NCBI GenBank assembly: GCA_964194625.1
Contig: CAXMNC010000298.1
Span: 1-21,857, forward strand
Length of the DNA stretch: 21,857 bases
Source of the DNA: SPGG2 sp964194625
GTDB lineage: Bacteria > Pseudomonadota > Gammaproteobacteria > Acidiferrobacterales > SPGG2
Direction of reading: 5' to 3'
Part shown: piece by piece, positions 6,399 through 13,508 of the stretch
Layout: every line of letters starts with the position of its first letter
Numbering within the stretch: position 1 is the first letter of the stretch
Notes under the pieces: model-generated
Seen by the model: only the letters and a program-made list of their open reading frames with translations
The model's database searches: none
Told to the model about the DNA's origin: nothing
Translations under genes and position numbers: made by a program

Positions 6399-8225
6399 GT
6401 GGCAGTAACAACAAGTCAAAGCTTGGCCAAGAACGTCCAGTTGCTCAAAGGAACGGCAAGCAAATATGCCATTTATGGTGTAGTTATCGCCTTCATAGCG
6501 ATCGCCGTTGCCACCAGCGGCGCCGCCTACTTTCAGTCAGGCACCATTGCGATCGATAGCCTGATCGAGGCCCAAAAGAGCAACGGTGCTCTCTGGTTGC
6601 TCGATTTCATGCCATTTTTCTTCGCTTTCTGGGGGCAGTATGTGAGCTCCGTCATGGCCTACGAAGCGAGTGCCATGGTGATCGACCAAACGAGCGAACT
6701 CCGGGCGCAAACGACTGCACTCGAACAGCGGGCCATGCACGATGTTACGCATGACGCGCTCACCGATTTGCCCAACCGTGTATTGTTTCGGGATCGACTC
6801 GAGCAGGCCCTGCACGCCGCCCAGCACGATAGAACGCATGCAGCGATCTTGATGATGGATCTGGATCGCTTTAAGGAAATCAACGATACACTCGGGCACT
6901 TCAATGGTGACCGCTTGTTGAAGCAAGTCGCAGCTCGTCTGCAAGGGATCATGCAGGAAACGGCTACCGTCGCCCGACTGGGGGGCGATGAGTTTGCGAT
7001 CTTGCTGCCCAAGATCCTGGTGGTCAAGAATGCGACAGAGGTTGCCCGCAAGATCGGCAAGGCTCTTCAAGCCCCGTTTGGTTTGGAAGGATTGAAGCTT
7101 GATGTCCAGGCCAGCATCGGCATTGCCGTCTACCCCGAGCATGGAGCTGACGCGGACACACTGCTGCAGCGCGCGGATGTCGCCATGTACATGGCGAAGC
7201 AAGAGAAAACCGGTTACATCGTTTACGATCCCAAACACGATAAGCACAGCCCGCATCGACTGACGCTAATGGGTGAGTTGCGCCACGCGATCGAGGCTGA
7301 CGAATTGATACTGTATTACCAACCCAAAGCCAACATTAAGACCGGTGAGATTGCCGAGGTTGAGGCGCTGGTCCGCTGGCAACACCCGCAACATGATCTG
7401 ATGCCGCCGGATGAATTTATTCCGTTGGCAGAACGCACGGGTCTGATAAAGCCGCTTACGATATGGGTGCTGAACCACGCCTTGCGACAGCACAGCATCT
7501 GGAAGGAACAGGGTCTCGATATCGGGGTCGCCGTGAATATGTCGGCGCACGGCCTGCTCGACTTGGAGTTGCCTGATCTCATTGCCGGTGTTTTGGCATC
7601 TCATAATGCCGCACCGCAGCGGCTTGTCCTGGAGATCACGGAAACCAGCATCATGGTCGATCAAGAGCGCGCATTGCAGATACTAACCCGGCTTGCCGAC
7701 ATGGGCGTGCGACTATCCATCGACGACTTCGGCACCGGTTATTCGTCACTCGCCTACCTAAGCAAACTGCCGGTGTGTGAGATAAAGATCGACAAGTCCT
7801 TCGTAATGGACATGAATGAGAACGAGAAGCACGCCATGATCGTGCGTGCCACTATCGATCTGGCCCACAACCTTGGGCTCGAAGTAATTGCTGAAGGCAC
7901 GTGCACCAAAGAGATATTCGCGCGGTTAGAGAGCCTCGATTGCGATGCGGCGCAAGGTGAGTACATAACCCTGCCGATTAGTGTCGAGGAATTCGAGCAC
8001 TGGCGCAACGAATCGGAGTGGCGACCCAAATATGCGGCAAGTAAGAAGGCAAATATCGCCCAACTCATAGATACGGAATCGATGTCTCATACACGACTGG
8101 ACAATCACAGTTTAATTCAAGACCCCGAGCTCAAGGCTGAAGAGTCGGCCGCCGACACAAAAATCCGCGACCTCGAAAACTACATCGGGCAGCTGGACGG
8201 CAAACTGAAGCGTTCTGGCAGCTGA
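6399..8225 (+). CDS. Membrane-anchored GGDEF-EAL cyclic-di-GMP protein
   Basis: The protein has 608 residues. Two membrane segments (about 24-45 and 63-86) are followed by a short helical linker, a GGDEF domain (about 110-275) and an EAL domain (about 300-530). The tail is charged and coiled-coil-like. The cyclase motif GGDEF is intact at 195-199, but the inhibitory RxxD is replaced by QETA. The EAL domain keeps EAL (322-324), VNMSA, EITET, DDFGTGYSS, KIDKSF and AEG, so metal and substrate residues look complete; the last helix reads AQGEYITLP rather than the more usual QGYLF. Both synthesis and hydrolysis of c-di-GMP are therefore possible. GTG is the start, with AGGGAG nine bases upstream. 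No sensory PAS or HAMP domain is visible, so any input would come through the membrane helices or tail. Confidence 0.93.
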   Translation: MAVTTSQSLAKNVQLLKGTASKYAIYGVVIAFIAIAVATSGAAYFQSGTIAIDSLIEAQKSNGALWLLDFMPFFFAFWGQYVSSVMAYEASAMVIDQTSELRAQTTALEQRAMHDVTHDALTDLPNRVLFRDRLEQALHAAQHDRTHAAILMMDLDRFKEINDTLGHFNGDRLLKQVAARLQGIMQETATVARLGGDEFAILLPKILVVKNATEVARKIGKALQAPFGLEGLKLDVQASIGIAVYPEHGADADTLLQRADVAMYMAKQEKTGYIVYDPKHDKHSPHRLTLMGELRHAIEADELILYYQPKANIKTGEIAEVEALVRWQHPQHDLMPPDEFIPLAERTGLIKPLTIWVLNHALRQHSIWKEQGLDIGVAVNMSAHGLLDLELPDLIAGVLASHNAAPQRLVLEITETSIMVDQERALQILTRLADMGVRLSIDDFGTGYSSLAYLSKLPVCEIKIDKSFVMDMNENEKHAMIVRATIDLAHNLGLEVIAEGTCTKEIFARLESLDCDAAQGEYITLPISVEEFEHWRNESEWRPKYAASKKANIAQLIDTESMSHTRLDNHSLIQDPELKAEESAADTKIRDLENYIGQLDGKLKRSGS

Positions 8226-8677
8226 GCCCCGCTAACTTTCCTTCCCCCTACATTGCGTCGGCTTGCATTTGCCAGCTGGCCCTGTGTCCTGCTGCGCTGC
8301 GGTGGTGGCCACCGGCTACGAGCGTGAGTGACGCCCACGATCCATGGCGTGACATTCAGCGTTGCTCATGCCCCCCGAGGGGGCACCGACGCAGCAATCT
8401 GATCCCGTCGTGTTGCCTCGATGACGGGTGGCGGTAGACCACCTAGCCCCATTTGACCACTGGCATGGACGGCTTGTTTTTCGGCTAGTTCACATAAGTA
8501 TATGAAATATATGGAGTGATTAGCCAAAGGCGATCTCCTGAAGTGAACCCCGCTTTGGGGGGGGTTCAGTCGTTGTTTCGGGGGCTGAAATTGCGGGTTG
8601 TGACCGCGCTAGTGGCATGGAACTTGTAATGTAGAGGGGACTATGCCGCGGGTGCGGCTTTTTGGGGCACAATCTTT
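8226..8677 (+). other. Hairpin-rich non-coding interval upstream of the receiver gene
   Basis: No gene of normal size is visible in these 452 bp. Several inverted repeats stand out. TGCCCCC/GGGGGCA (8369-8385) has a 3-nt loop. CCCGTC/GACGGG (8404-8428) overlaps GGTGG/CCACC (8427-8443). An interrupted stem, GGCTA-TCAC-ATA with TAT-GTGA-TAGCC, spans 8483-8525. TGAACCCC/GGGGTTCA spans 8544-8568. A terminator follows at 8645-8663. The overlap of two stems would allow alternative folds. It could be a structured 5' leader, a small RNA, or unrelated repeats. Confidence 0.4.
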
Positions 8678-8681
8678 GTGA
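8643..8681 (+). CDS. Micro-ORF, 12-residue leader peptide overlapping a terminator
   Basis: ATG at 8643 follows GAGGGG (8634-8639) with a short 3-nt spacer. The frame encodes MPRVRLFGAQSL and its TGA (8679-8681) overlaps the receiver's GTG start (8678-8680) as GTGA. The coding bases span the hairpin and T5 tract at 8645-8663. Translation could therefore both disrupt the terminator and deliver ribosomes to the receiver start, which has only a weak GGGG as its own site. Confidence 0.4.
   Translation: MPRVRLFGAQSL
8645..8663 (+). terminator. Intrinsic terminator or attenuator just before the receiver gene
   Basis: GCCGC (8645-8649), loop GGGT and GCGGC (8654-8658) are followed directly by TTTTT (8659-8663). 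The stem is GC-only but only 5 bp. It ends 14 nt before the receiver start codon, an unusual place for a simple upstream-gene terminator; attenuation is an inference. Confidence 0.5.
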
Positions 8682-9121
8682 AGTCAACGATATTGCTACT
8701 AGACGACGAAAGGGACAATTTATTCGTTTTAGAGAATCTGCTTCAGGGCTTTAGTAACGGGCACCGTGTTGATACGGTAAGTTTTACCTGCGGCCGCGAA
8801 GCGCTTGCATGGTGCTGCCAGCATCAACCCGACGTGTGTCTGATCGACTATATGATGCCAGGTATGGACGGGCTCGATTTCTTAATCGCCGTCCGCAAAC
8901 TTCCTGGTTTTCGACACATTCCTATTGTCATGATTACCGGTGTTTCGGACCAAGAGGTTCGAAACTATGCCCTCGACAACGGAGCCAGCGATTTCTGGCT
9001 CAAACCGATTGATCCAACCCAAGTGCGGCTTGGCCTAACGCGAATTCTCGACCAGCCGCAATCCACAGAACCCTTACCCCCCGGTGGCATTCTCGATGCC
9101 GGGCCACATCTAGCAGGTTAG
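8678..9121 (+). CDS. Stand-alone response-regulator receiver domain
   Basis: The protein has 147 residues, almost all one CheY-like receiver. Acidic pocket D9-D10, phospho-acceptor D57 (in CLIDYMMPGMDG), switch T87 and K109 (in LKP) are all present, so phosphorylation by a histidine kinase is expected. There is no DNA-binding or enzymatic output domain; a Pro-rich 20-residue tail follows. Such single-domain regulators act by protein contact or as phosphorelay shuttles. No kinase gene is nearby. The GTG start overlaps the stop of a 12-codon micro-ORF and a terminator lies immediately upstream, so expression may be attenuated. Its neighbour is a GGDEF-EAL gene, but a functional link is only inferred. 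The gene converges with the elyC-like gene, with 47 bp between their ends. Confidence 0.88.
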   Translation: MKSTILLLDDERDNLFVLENLLQGFSNGHRVDTVSFTCGREALAWCCQHQPDVCLIDYMMPGMDGLDFLIAVRKLPGFRHIPIVMITGVSDQEVRNYALDNGASDFWLKPIDPTQVRLGLTRILDQPQSTEPLPPGGILDAGPHLAG

Positions 9122-9168
9122 TCTATTCAGCCGTCATTCCTGCTGCCGCTGCCGTTTACTAACTCGAA

Positions 9169-9999
9169 CTATCCCTCGGATCCCGGTGATGCGGCTGGTT
9201 GTGCTTGTCCGGCCGAATCAATATTGCGATACGCCAATTGGTACCATAGGTAACCCAGGTGTTCGCGCAGGGCGAGGCTACTCAAGTAAAGTCCCCGGGC
9301 GGATGGCAGATAGGCATGAACGGTTCGCCCCCGGCGTCCCAGTGTCGTCAACCCCATGGGCGCGGCCGTCACCTTTACACCCATTTGTTCGAACGACCAT
9401 ATAGCGCGGCGCATATGATACCCGTGTGTAACCAGGATCACGTGTTCGATGCTTGCTGCGCGCAAAAGCTCGGCGCTCTCCAACGCATTTTCGAAGGTAT
9501 TGCGTGAATATTTCTCCTGCCAATTCGCAGCGAGCTTATAGTCTTGCTCCAAGACCTGCTGCATGAGTTCGGCTTCGGATATCTTTTCACCGCCAACGCT
9601 GCCGCCACTTACGAGCAGTGGCAACTCGGCTCGTCGGTGTAGGTAGACGCCGTATCGTAGGCGTTCCAATGTCCGTCGACTCACCGTGTCTCCACCAAAC
9701 TCAGGGGCATTGGCGTAGCGACCGCCAGCCAAAACAACAATTGCCTTAGCGTCTTCCCGCGCTAGATCCAGGCCGTCTGCGTCAAGTGGGGTGGCGTAGG
9801 CTTCCAGAGAAGCCATGAGCTGCTGACCGGTGCGCGGCAGGCTTAGGGCAATCAATAAGGCCAGCGCCGTGATAATCACAACGCTACCGGCCCATGTCCA
9901 CTTGCTATAAATGAGGAAACCTAACATCGCGATCAGGATAAGCGATCCAGGAGGAAGCAAAAGCAATGCAACGATCTCCTGCCAGCCCGGGATACTCAC
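9169..9999 (-). CDS. DUF218 (YdcF/SanA/ElyC family) envelope membrane protein
   Basis: The protein has 276 residues. Two N-terminal membrane segments (about 8-30 and 35-55) precede a DUF218 domain. Conserved blocks are AIVVLAGGRY, LLVSGGS, a downstream Glu, YSRNTFENA and VILVTHGYHMRRA. The two-helix plus DUF218 layout matches E. coli ElyC (YcbC), an inner-membrane factor linked to peptidoglycan and lipid-carrier metabolism; the catalytic chemistry of the family is not settled. The start is GTG and overlaps the lipB stop by four bases (GTGA), so the two are probably co-translated. Position at the end of a cell-wall operon agrees with an envelope role. lipA would normally occur near this place and is absent. 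Confidence 0.8.
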   Translation of the reverse strand: MSIPGWQEIVALLLLPPGSLILIAMLGFLIYSKWTWAGSVVIITALALLIALSLPRTGQQLMASLEAYATPLDADGLDLAREDAKAIVVLAGGRYANAPEFGGDTVSRRTLERLRYGVYLHRRAELPLLVSGGSVGGEKISEAELMQQVLEQDYKLAANWQEKYSRNTFENALESAELLRAASIEHVILVTHGYHMRRAIWSFEQMGVKVTAAPMGLTTLGRRGRTVHAYLPSARGLYLSSLALREHLGYLWYQLAYRNIDSAGQAQPAASPGSEG

Positions 10000-10685
10000 G
10001 ATGCTGTTTGCTCCTTAGCCCTCACCAGGCGCTCGATTTGCGGCGATGTACGGTAGGCTAGATTTTGGCGAAGATGTTCAGTGAGCGATTCCGCCGCCTG
10101 TTCCGCCCCCATACTAACCCCTAGCGCTGACAGTTGGGTGACTTCTAGCCCCGGATACCCGCACGGATCAATGGCCGAAAACGGTTCGAGGTCCATGTCT
10201 ATATTTAGCGCAAGGCCGTGTGAGCTTAGGCCCCGACTCACTCGCAGGCCTAGGGCCGAAATCTTTCTGCCGTCCACATACACCCCTGGTGCCCCTGGGC
10301 GCCTGGCGCCCGCGATGTCGTGCTGAGCTAGTAAATCAATCACCGATTGCTCGAGGGCATGAACAAGCTGTTTAACGCCCCAGCTATGCCTTCGCAGATC
10401 CATAAGGATATAGGCGATGATCTGTCCGGGCCCGTGGTAGGTGACGTCGCCACCGCGATCGCTATGCACAAACGGAATACCGTGAGCGCCGATGAATGTA
10501 CGATCCTTTCCTTTAAGGCCAACCGTATAGACAGGGGGGTGAGTCAACAACCACAACTCGTCTGTCGTCGATGGGTCTCGATGTTGGTTAAAGGATTGCA
10601 TCGCACGCCACGATTCTAGATATTCCACGTGCCCCAAATCGTGCACCACGATATTGTCACTCGGTGGCGGGACTTCTGATTGCAT
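9996..10685 (-). CDS. lipB: Lipoyl(octanoyl) transferase LipB
   Basis: The protein has 229 residues, a normal LipB length. It moves the octanoyl group from acyl carrier protein to lipoyl domains of enzymes such as pyruvate dehydrogenase. Diagnostic motifs are RGGDVTYHGPGQ (His84), GRKISALGLRVSRG (catalytic Lys141) and SAIDPCGYPGL (acyl-accepting Cys175), followed by VTQL. The ATG start lies 35 bp after the transaminase gene and has only a weak ribosome-binding site. The stop overlaps the elyC-like start. In many gammaproteobacteria ybeD precedes and lipA follows lipB; neither is present in this window. Confidence 0.96.
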   Translation of the reverse strand: MQSEVPPPSDNIVVHDLGHVEYLESWRAMQSFNQHRDPSTTDELWLLTHPPVYTVGLKGKDRTFIGAHGIPFVHSDRGGDVTYHGPGQIIAYILMDLRRHSWGVKQLVHALEQSVIDLLAQHDIAGARRPGAPGVYVDGRKISALGLRVSRGLSSHGLALNIDMDLEPFSAIDPCGYPGLEVTQLSALGVSMGAEQAAESLTEHLRQNLAYRTSPQIERLVRAKEQTAS

Positions 10686-10720
10686 CTGCGTGCTCAGTCT
10701 ACGTAGTGCCCGAGTTTGAT

Positions 10721-11623
10721 CTATTCAACGCGGCCTTCGCAAAAAGCGCGTTTGTACTCCTGATACAGCGCTTGTAAGCGCGCGAATACTGGGCCGGGTG
10801 TGCCATTACCCACTGGCGAACCATCGACATGGGTTACCGGCTTGATCTCCTGCGTGGAGCTTGCAATCCATATCTCACTGGCGGCAGCAAGTTCTTGTTC
10901 TTTAATATCGCGTACAGTCGTGGGGATGTCATATCGATTGGCAAGTTCAAGAATGAGCTCGCGCGTAATACCCGAAAGAATGTAAGGGCCGGTCGGCGGG
11001 GTGACGAGATCGCTACCGAGAACCATAAAGACATTGGTGGCGGCACCCTCGGTGATAACGCCATTACGAACCAACAACGCTTCGGCTGATCCCTTTTCTG
11101 CGGCTTGCTGACGCAACATGACCGCTGCCAGCAAAGACGTGGATTTGATGTCACACCGCTGCCAGCGAATGTCTTCCGTAATGATCGCGGATACACCTTC
11201 GACGGTTGCCGTCGGTTCAGCGTAAACGGTTGCTTGCGCGTAGGCGAACACCGTTGGTTTCGTATCTACTGGGAATACGTGATTCCGGGGTGCGATGCCG
11301 CGGGTAATCTGTAGGTATATGTACTGGTCACCGGCACCATTGTCGTCGACCAGACGTTGCAATACGCGGTGCCAATCGGTGTCCCCCATTGGACTGTTGA
11401 TGCCAATGGCAGCAAGACTATTTCGTAGACGTCGCAAATGATGCGCGAGTCGGAAAGGGCGACCACTGAATACCGGTACTACCTCGTAGATACCGTCGCC
11501 GAAGATAAAACCCCGATCCAACGGTGAAATTGTGGCGTTTGTCGCGGGCATAAACTCCCCGTCTAGATAGACGGTCGCTGCAATCGCGTTGTTGCCACCG
11601 ACACTCGGCTCTGAAGCGGCCAT
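10721..11623 (-). CDS. dat: D-amino-acid transaminase (class IV PLP aminotransferase)
   Basis: The protein has 300 residues from the ATG at 11623, chosen because GAGGT lies seven bases upstream (11631-11635); an in-frame start at 11686 would add 21 unlikely residues. The fold-type IV signature is clear: PLP lysine K160 in CDIKSTSLL, E192 in EGAATNVF, and LDRGFIFGDGIYEV near the N-terminus. The segment TRGIAPRNHVFP contains the R113/H115 pair that in Bacillus D-amino-acid aminotransferase grips the substrate carboxylate, favouring D-amino-acid over branched-chain specificity. It interconverts D-Ala and D-Glu with their keto acids, fitting a cell-wall operon. dacA, often just upstream, is missing; 73 bp separate it from rlpA. 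Confidence 0.88.
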   Translation of the reverse strand: MAASEPSVGGNNAIAATVYLDGEFMPATNATISPLDRGFIFGDGIYEVVPVFSGRPFRLAHHLRRLRNSLAAIGINSPMGDTDWHRVLQRLVDDNGAGDQYIYLQITRGIAPRNHVFPVDTKPTVFAYAQATVYAEPTATVEGVSAIITEDIRWQRCDIKSTSLLAAVMLRQQAAEKGSAEALLVRNGVITEGAATNVFMVLGSDLVTPPTGPYILSGITRELILELANRYDIPTTVRDIKEQELAAASEIWIASSTQEIKPVTHVDGSPVGNGTPGPVFARLQALYQEYKRAFCEGRVE

Positions 11624-11696
11624 AAGAACTACCTCAAGACGACTATGGAACCACGGAGAAAAACATCTTGCTTCGGCTGCTGTCAAGTTGAGCGAA

Positions 11697-12503
11697 CTAT
11701 TCGATCACGATATGGGCGTCGGCGATGCCGTATGCGATCGCCCGCTGCACTAGGCGGTCGCTTTCGGCCACGCTGGCCAGGGGTCCTACCCGAACGCGGA
11801 ACATGCGTACATTGCCCTGGAATTCGTTGGTTATGAATATCGGGCCCAATTGGGCTGCTCGGAGACGCGATTGTAGGTTGGCGGCGTTTTCGCGGCTGGT
11901 GAATGCGCCCAGTTGCAGATAAAGCCGTGGCGGCGCGTGGGTCTGGTCAGTCGGTGCTGGCGCCGGATCAGGCAATTCGGTGGTGGCCGCAGCGGCCACC
12001 GCAACTTCCACCATTCCCGTACCCGCCCCAACGATGCGGAGCTTAGTGGCGGCCGAAAACGACAAGTCGATAATGCGGTTATCGATAAAGGGACCGCGGT
12101 CATTTACACGTACGATAACCGAACGTCCATTCGTTAGGTTTTGTACCCGCACATAACTCGGCAAGGGAAGCGTTTTATGAGCCGCAGTCATGGCATACAT
12201 GTCATAGGGTTCGCCGCTCGATGTGCGTCTTCCATGAAACTTTTTCCCGTACCACGAAGCAATACCCCGCTCTTTATAACTGTTGGCATTTTTAAGCGGA
12301 TAGTACGTTTTGCCATAGACGATATAAGGTCGATTGCCGTACTTACTGAGGGGTTCCGCGCGTGGTACAGCGTTGTCGATGCTGGCAATGTCAACGGATG
12401 CTCGCTTGGGAGGGCCGTCGTCTTCGAAGTAACCACCTTTTTTGTGAAGACCGCTGCACGCGGTTATGAAAAGCGCCAACAATATCGGCAGAGATTTTCT
12501 CAT
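11697..12503 (-). CDS. rlpA: RlpA-type lytic transglycosylase lipoprotein with SPOR domain
   Basis: The protein has 268 residues. A lipoprotein signal ends at FITAC (Cys16). A double-psi beta-barrel domain spans about 79-158 with RGIASWYG, then D101 and H109; these have the same spacing as the catalytic Asp/His of Pseudomonas aeruginosa RlpA. VNDRGPF (about 133-139) completes the barrel. A Pro/Ala-rich linker leads to a C-terminal SPOR domain (about 193-266) that binds stem-peptide-free glycan strands at division sites. The outer-membrane enzyme cleaves denuded glycans. The start ATG overlaps the mltB stop as ATGA, so translation is coupled. Confidence 0.95.
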   Translation of the reverse strand: MRKSLPILLALFITACSGLHKKGGYFEDDGPPKRASVDIASIDNAVPRAEPLSKYGNRPYIVYGKTYYPLKNANSYKERGIASWYGKKFHGRRTSSGEPYDMYAMTAAHKTLPLPSYVRVQNLTNGRSVIVRVNDRGPFIDNRIIDLSFSAATKLRIVGAGTGMVEVAVAAAATTELPDPAPAPTDQTHAPPRLYLQLGAFTSRENAANLQSRLRAAQLGPIFITNEFQGNVRMFRVRVGPLASVAESDRLVQRAIAYGIADAHIVIE

Positions 12504-13498
12504 TGACCTGTAAGGTTATATAGCCGGCGAATGCTTTCGCTTAGCTCATATACTGCCATGGCATAGTTCTGGCTCTGGTTATAGCGTGTGATGACGTAGA
12601 AATTGTTATGTCCTAGGTGGTATTTGGGCCCCGACTCTTCTTCCAGTGTGATCAGTGCCGCGGGTTCTTCTTTTTCATTGTACTCCATCGGTACGATGCC
12701 GTAACCGAGCAAGTAGCGTAGCGGCAACATCGGCGTACTGCCAAGTTTGGAAAACCACAAAGTAAGATCCTTCTCGGGTTGCAGCGGTTCAACGACGGTC
12801 CCGTCTTTGCGCCAACCATGTCGCAGTAAGAAATTCGCGACGCTACCGATCGCATCCGCCTTGCTGCCGATAAGATCACGTCGACCATCGCCATCGAAGT
12901 CAATAGCGTACTCTCGATAGCTGCTGGGGATGAATTGCGGCACGCCGATAGCACCGGCGTAGGACCCTCGGAGTGCGAGCGGGTCCACTTTCAGTTCCTG
13001 GGCTAATAGCAGGTACTGCTCTAGCTCACCCCTGAAAAAGTCACTGCGTCGCGGGTATTCGAGTGTTAGCGTTGTCAATGCGTCAATGATGCGAAAACTA
13101 CCCGTATTTCGTCCGTACTGCGTTTCGATCCCTATGATTGCCACAATTGTTGCCGGATCTACGCCGTACTCACGTTGAGCGTTAGATAATGTTGTGGCGT
13201 TCGCTTGCCAAAACCGCTTGCCGCGAAGCGCGCTTTGTTTTGTCACAAATAGTTTGCGGTATTCATACCAGGGTGAACTTTCCTTCGGCGCATTGACAGC
13301 GCGCAGTATGTCTTGACGGATCCTTGCGCTCTTGAACCATTCGTCGAGTTTTGTTGCTGATATGCCGTGTTTGCTGACGATACCTTCGATAAAGGTCTGC
13401 AGGGCAGGGTAGGCAGCGATATCTACCGCCAACGCGCGAGCTGGAGCAAATAGAACGAATGCGAAACCAAGGAATAGGGCAGGCAACCGAAGTGGCAT
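12500..13498 (-). CDS. mltB: Membrane-bound lytic murein transglycosylase B family
   Basis: The protein has 332 residues. The catalytic Glu125 lies in IIGIETQYGRNTG; GSYAGAIGVPQFIPSSYREY and the calcium-loop-like DFDGDGRRDL are typical of MltB. It cleaves glycan strands to 1,6-anhydromuramic acid ends. The N-terminus is a cleavable signal peptide (about 1-24, ending ALA) with no lipobox Cys, unlike E. coli MltB, so a soluble periplasmic form closer to the SltB type is expected. It follows rodA by 10 bp and overlaps rlpA by 4 bp. Confidence 0.94.
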   Translation of the reverse strand: MPLRLPALFLGFAFVLFAPARALAVDIAAYPALQTFIEGIVSKHGISATKLDEWFKSARIRQDILRAVNAPKESSPWYEYRKLFVTKQSALRGKRFWQANATTLSNAQREYGVDPATIVAIIGIETQYGRNTGSFRIIDALTTLTLEYPRRSDFFRGELEQYLLLAQELKVDPLALRGSYAGAIGVPQFIPSSYREYAIDFDGDGRRDLIGSKADAIGSVANFLLRHGWRKDGTVVEPLQPEKDLTLWFSKLGSTPMLPLRYLLGYGIVPMEYNEKEEPAALITLEEESGPKYHLGHNNFYVITRYNQSQNYAMAVYELSESIRRLYNLTGQ

Positions 13499-13508
13499 GA
13501 AGGGCGTA

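Noticed and set aside
6537..7256. A 239-codon minus-strand frame inside the GGDEF-EAL gene.
   Set aside because: It lies entirely antisense to conserved GGDEF coding sequence and reflects codon bias of the real gene.
11624..11686. Upstream extension of the D-amino-acid transaminase by 21 residues.
   Set aside because: The downstream ATG at 11623 has a good GAGGT at seven bases, and the added residues do not resemble the family N-terminus.
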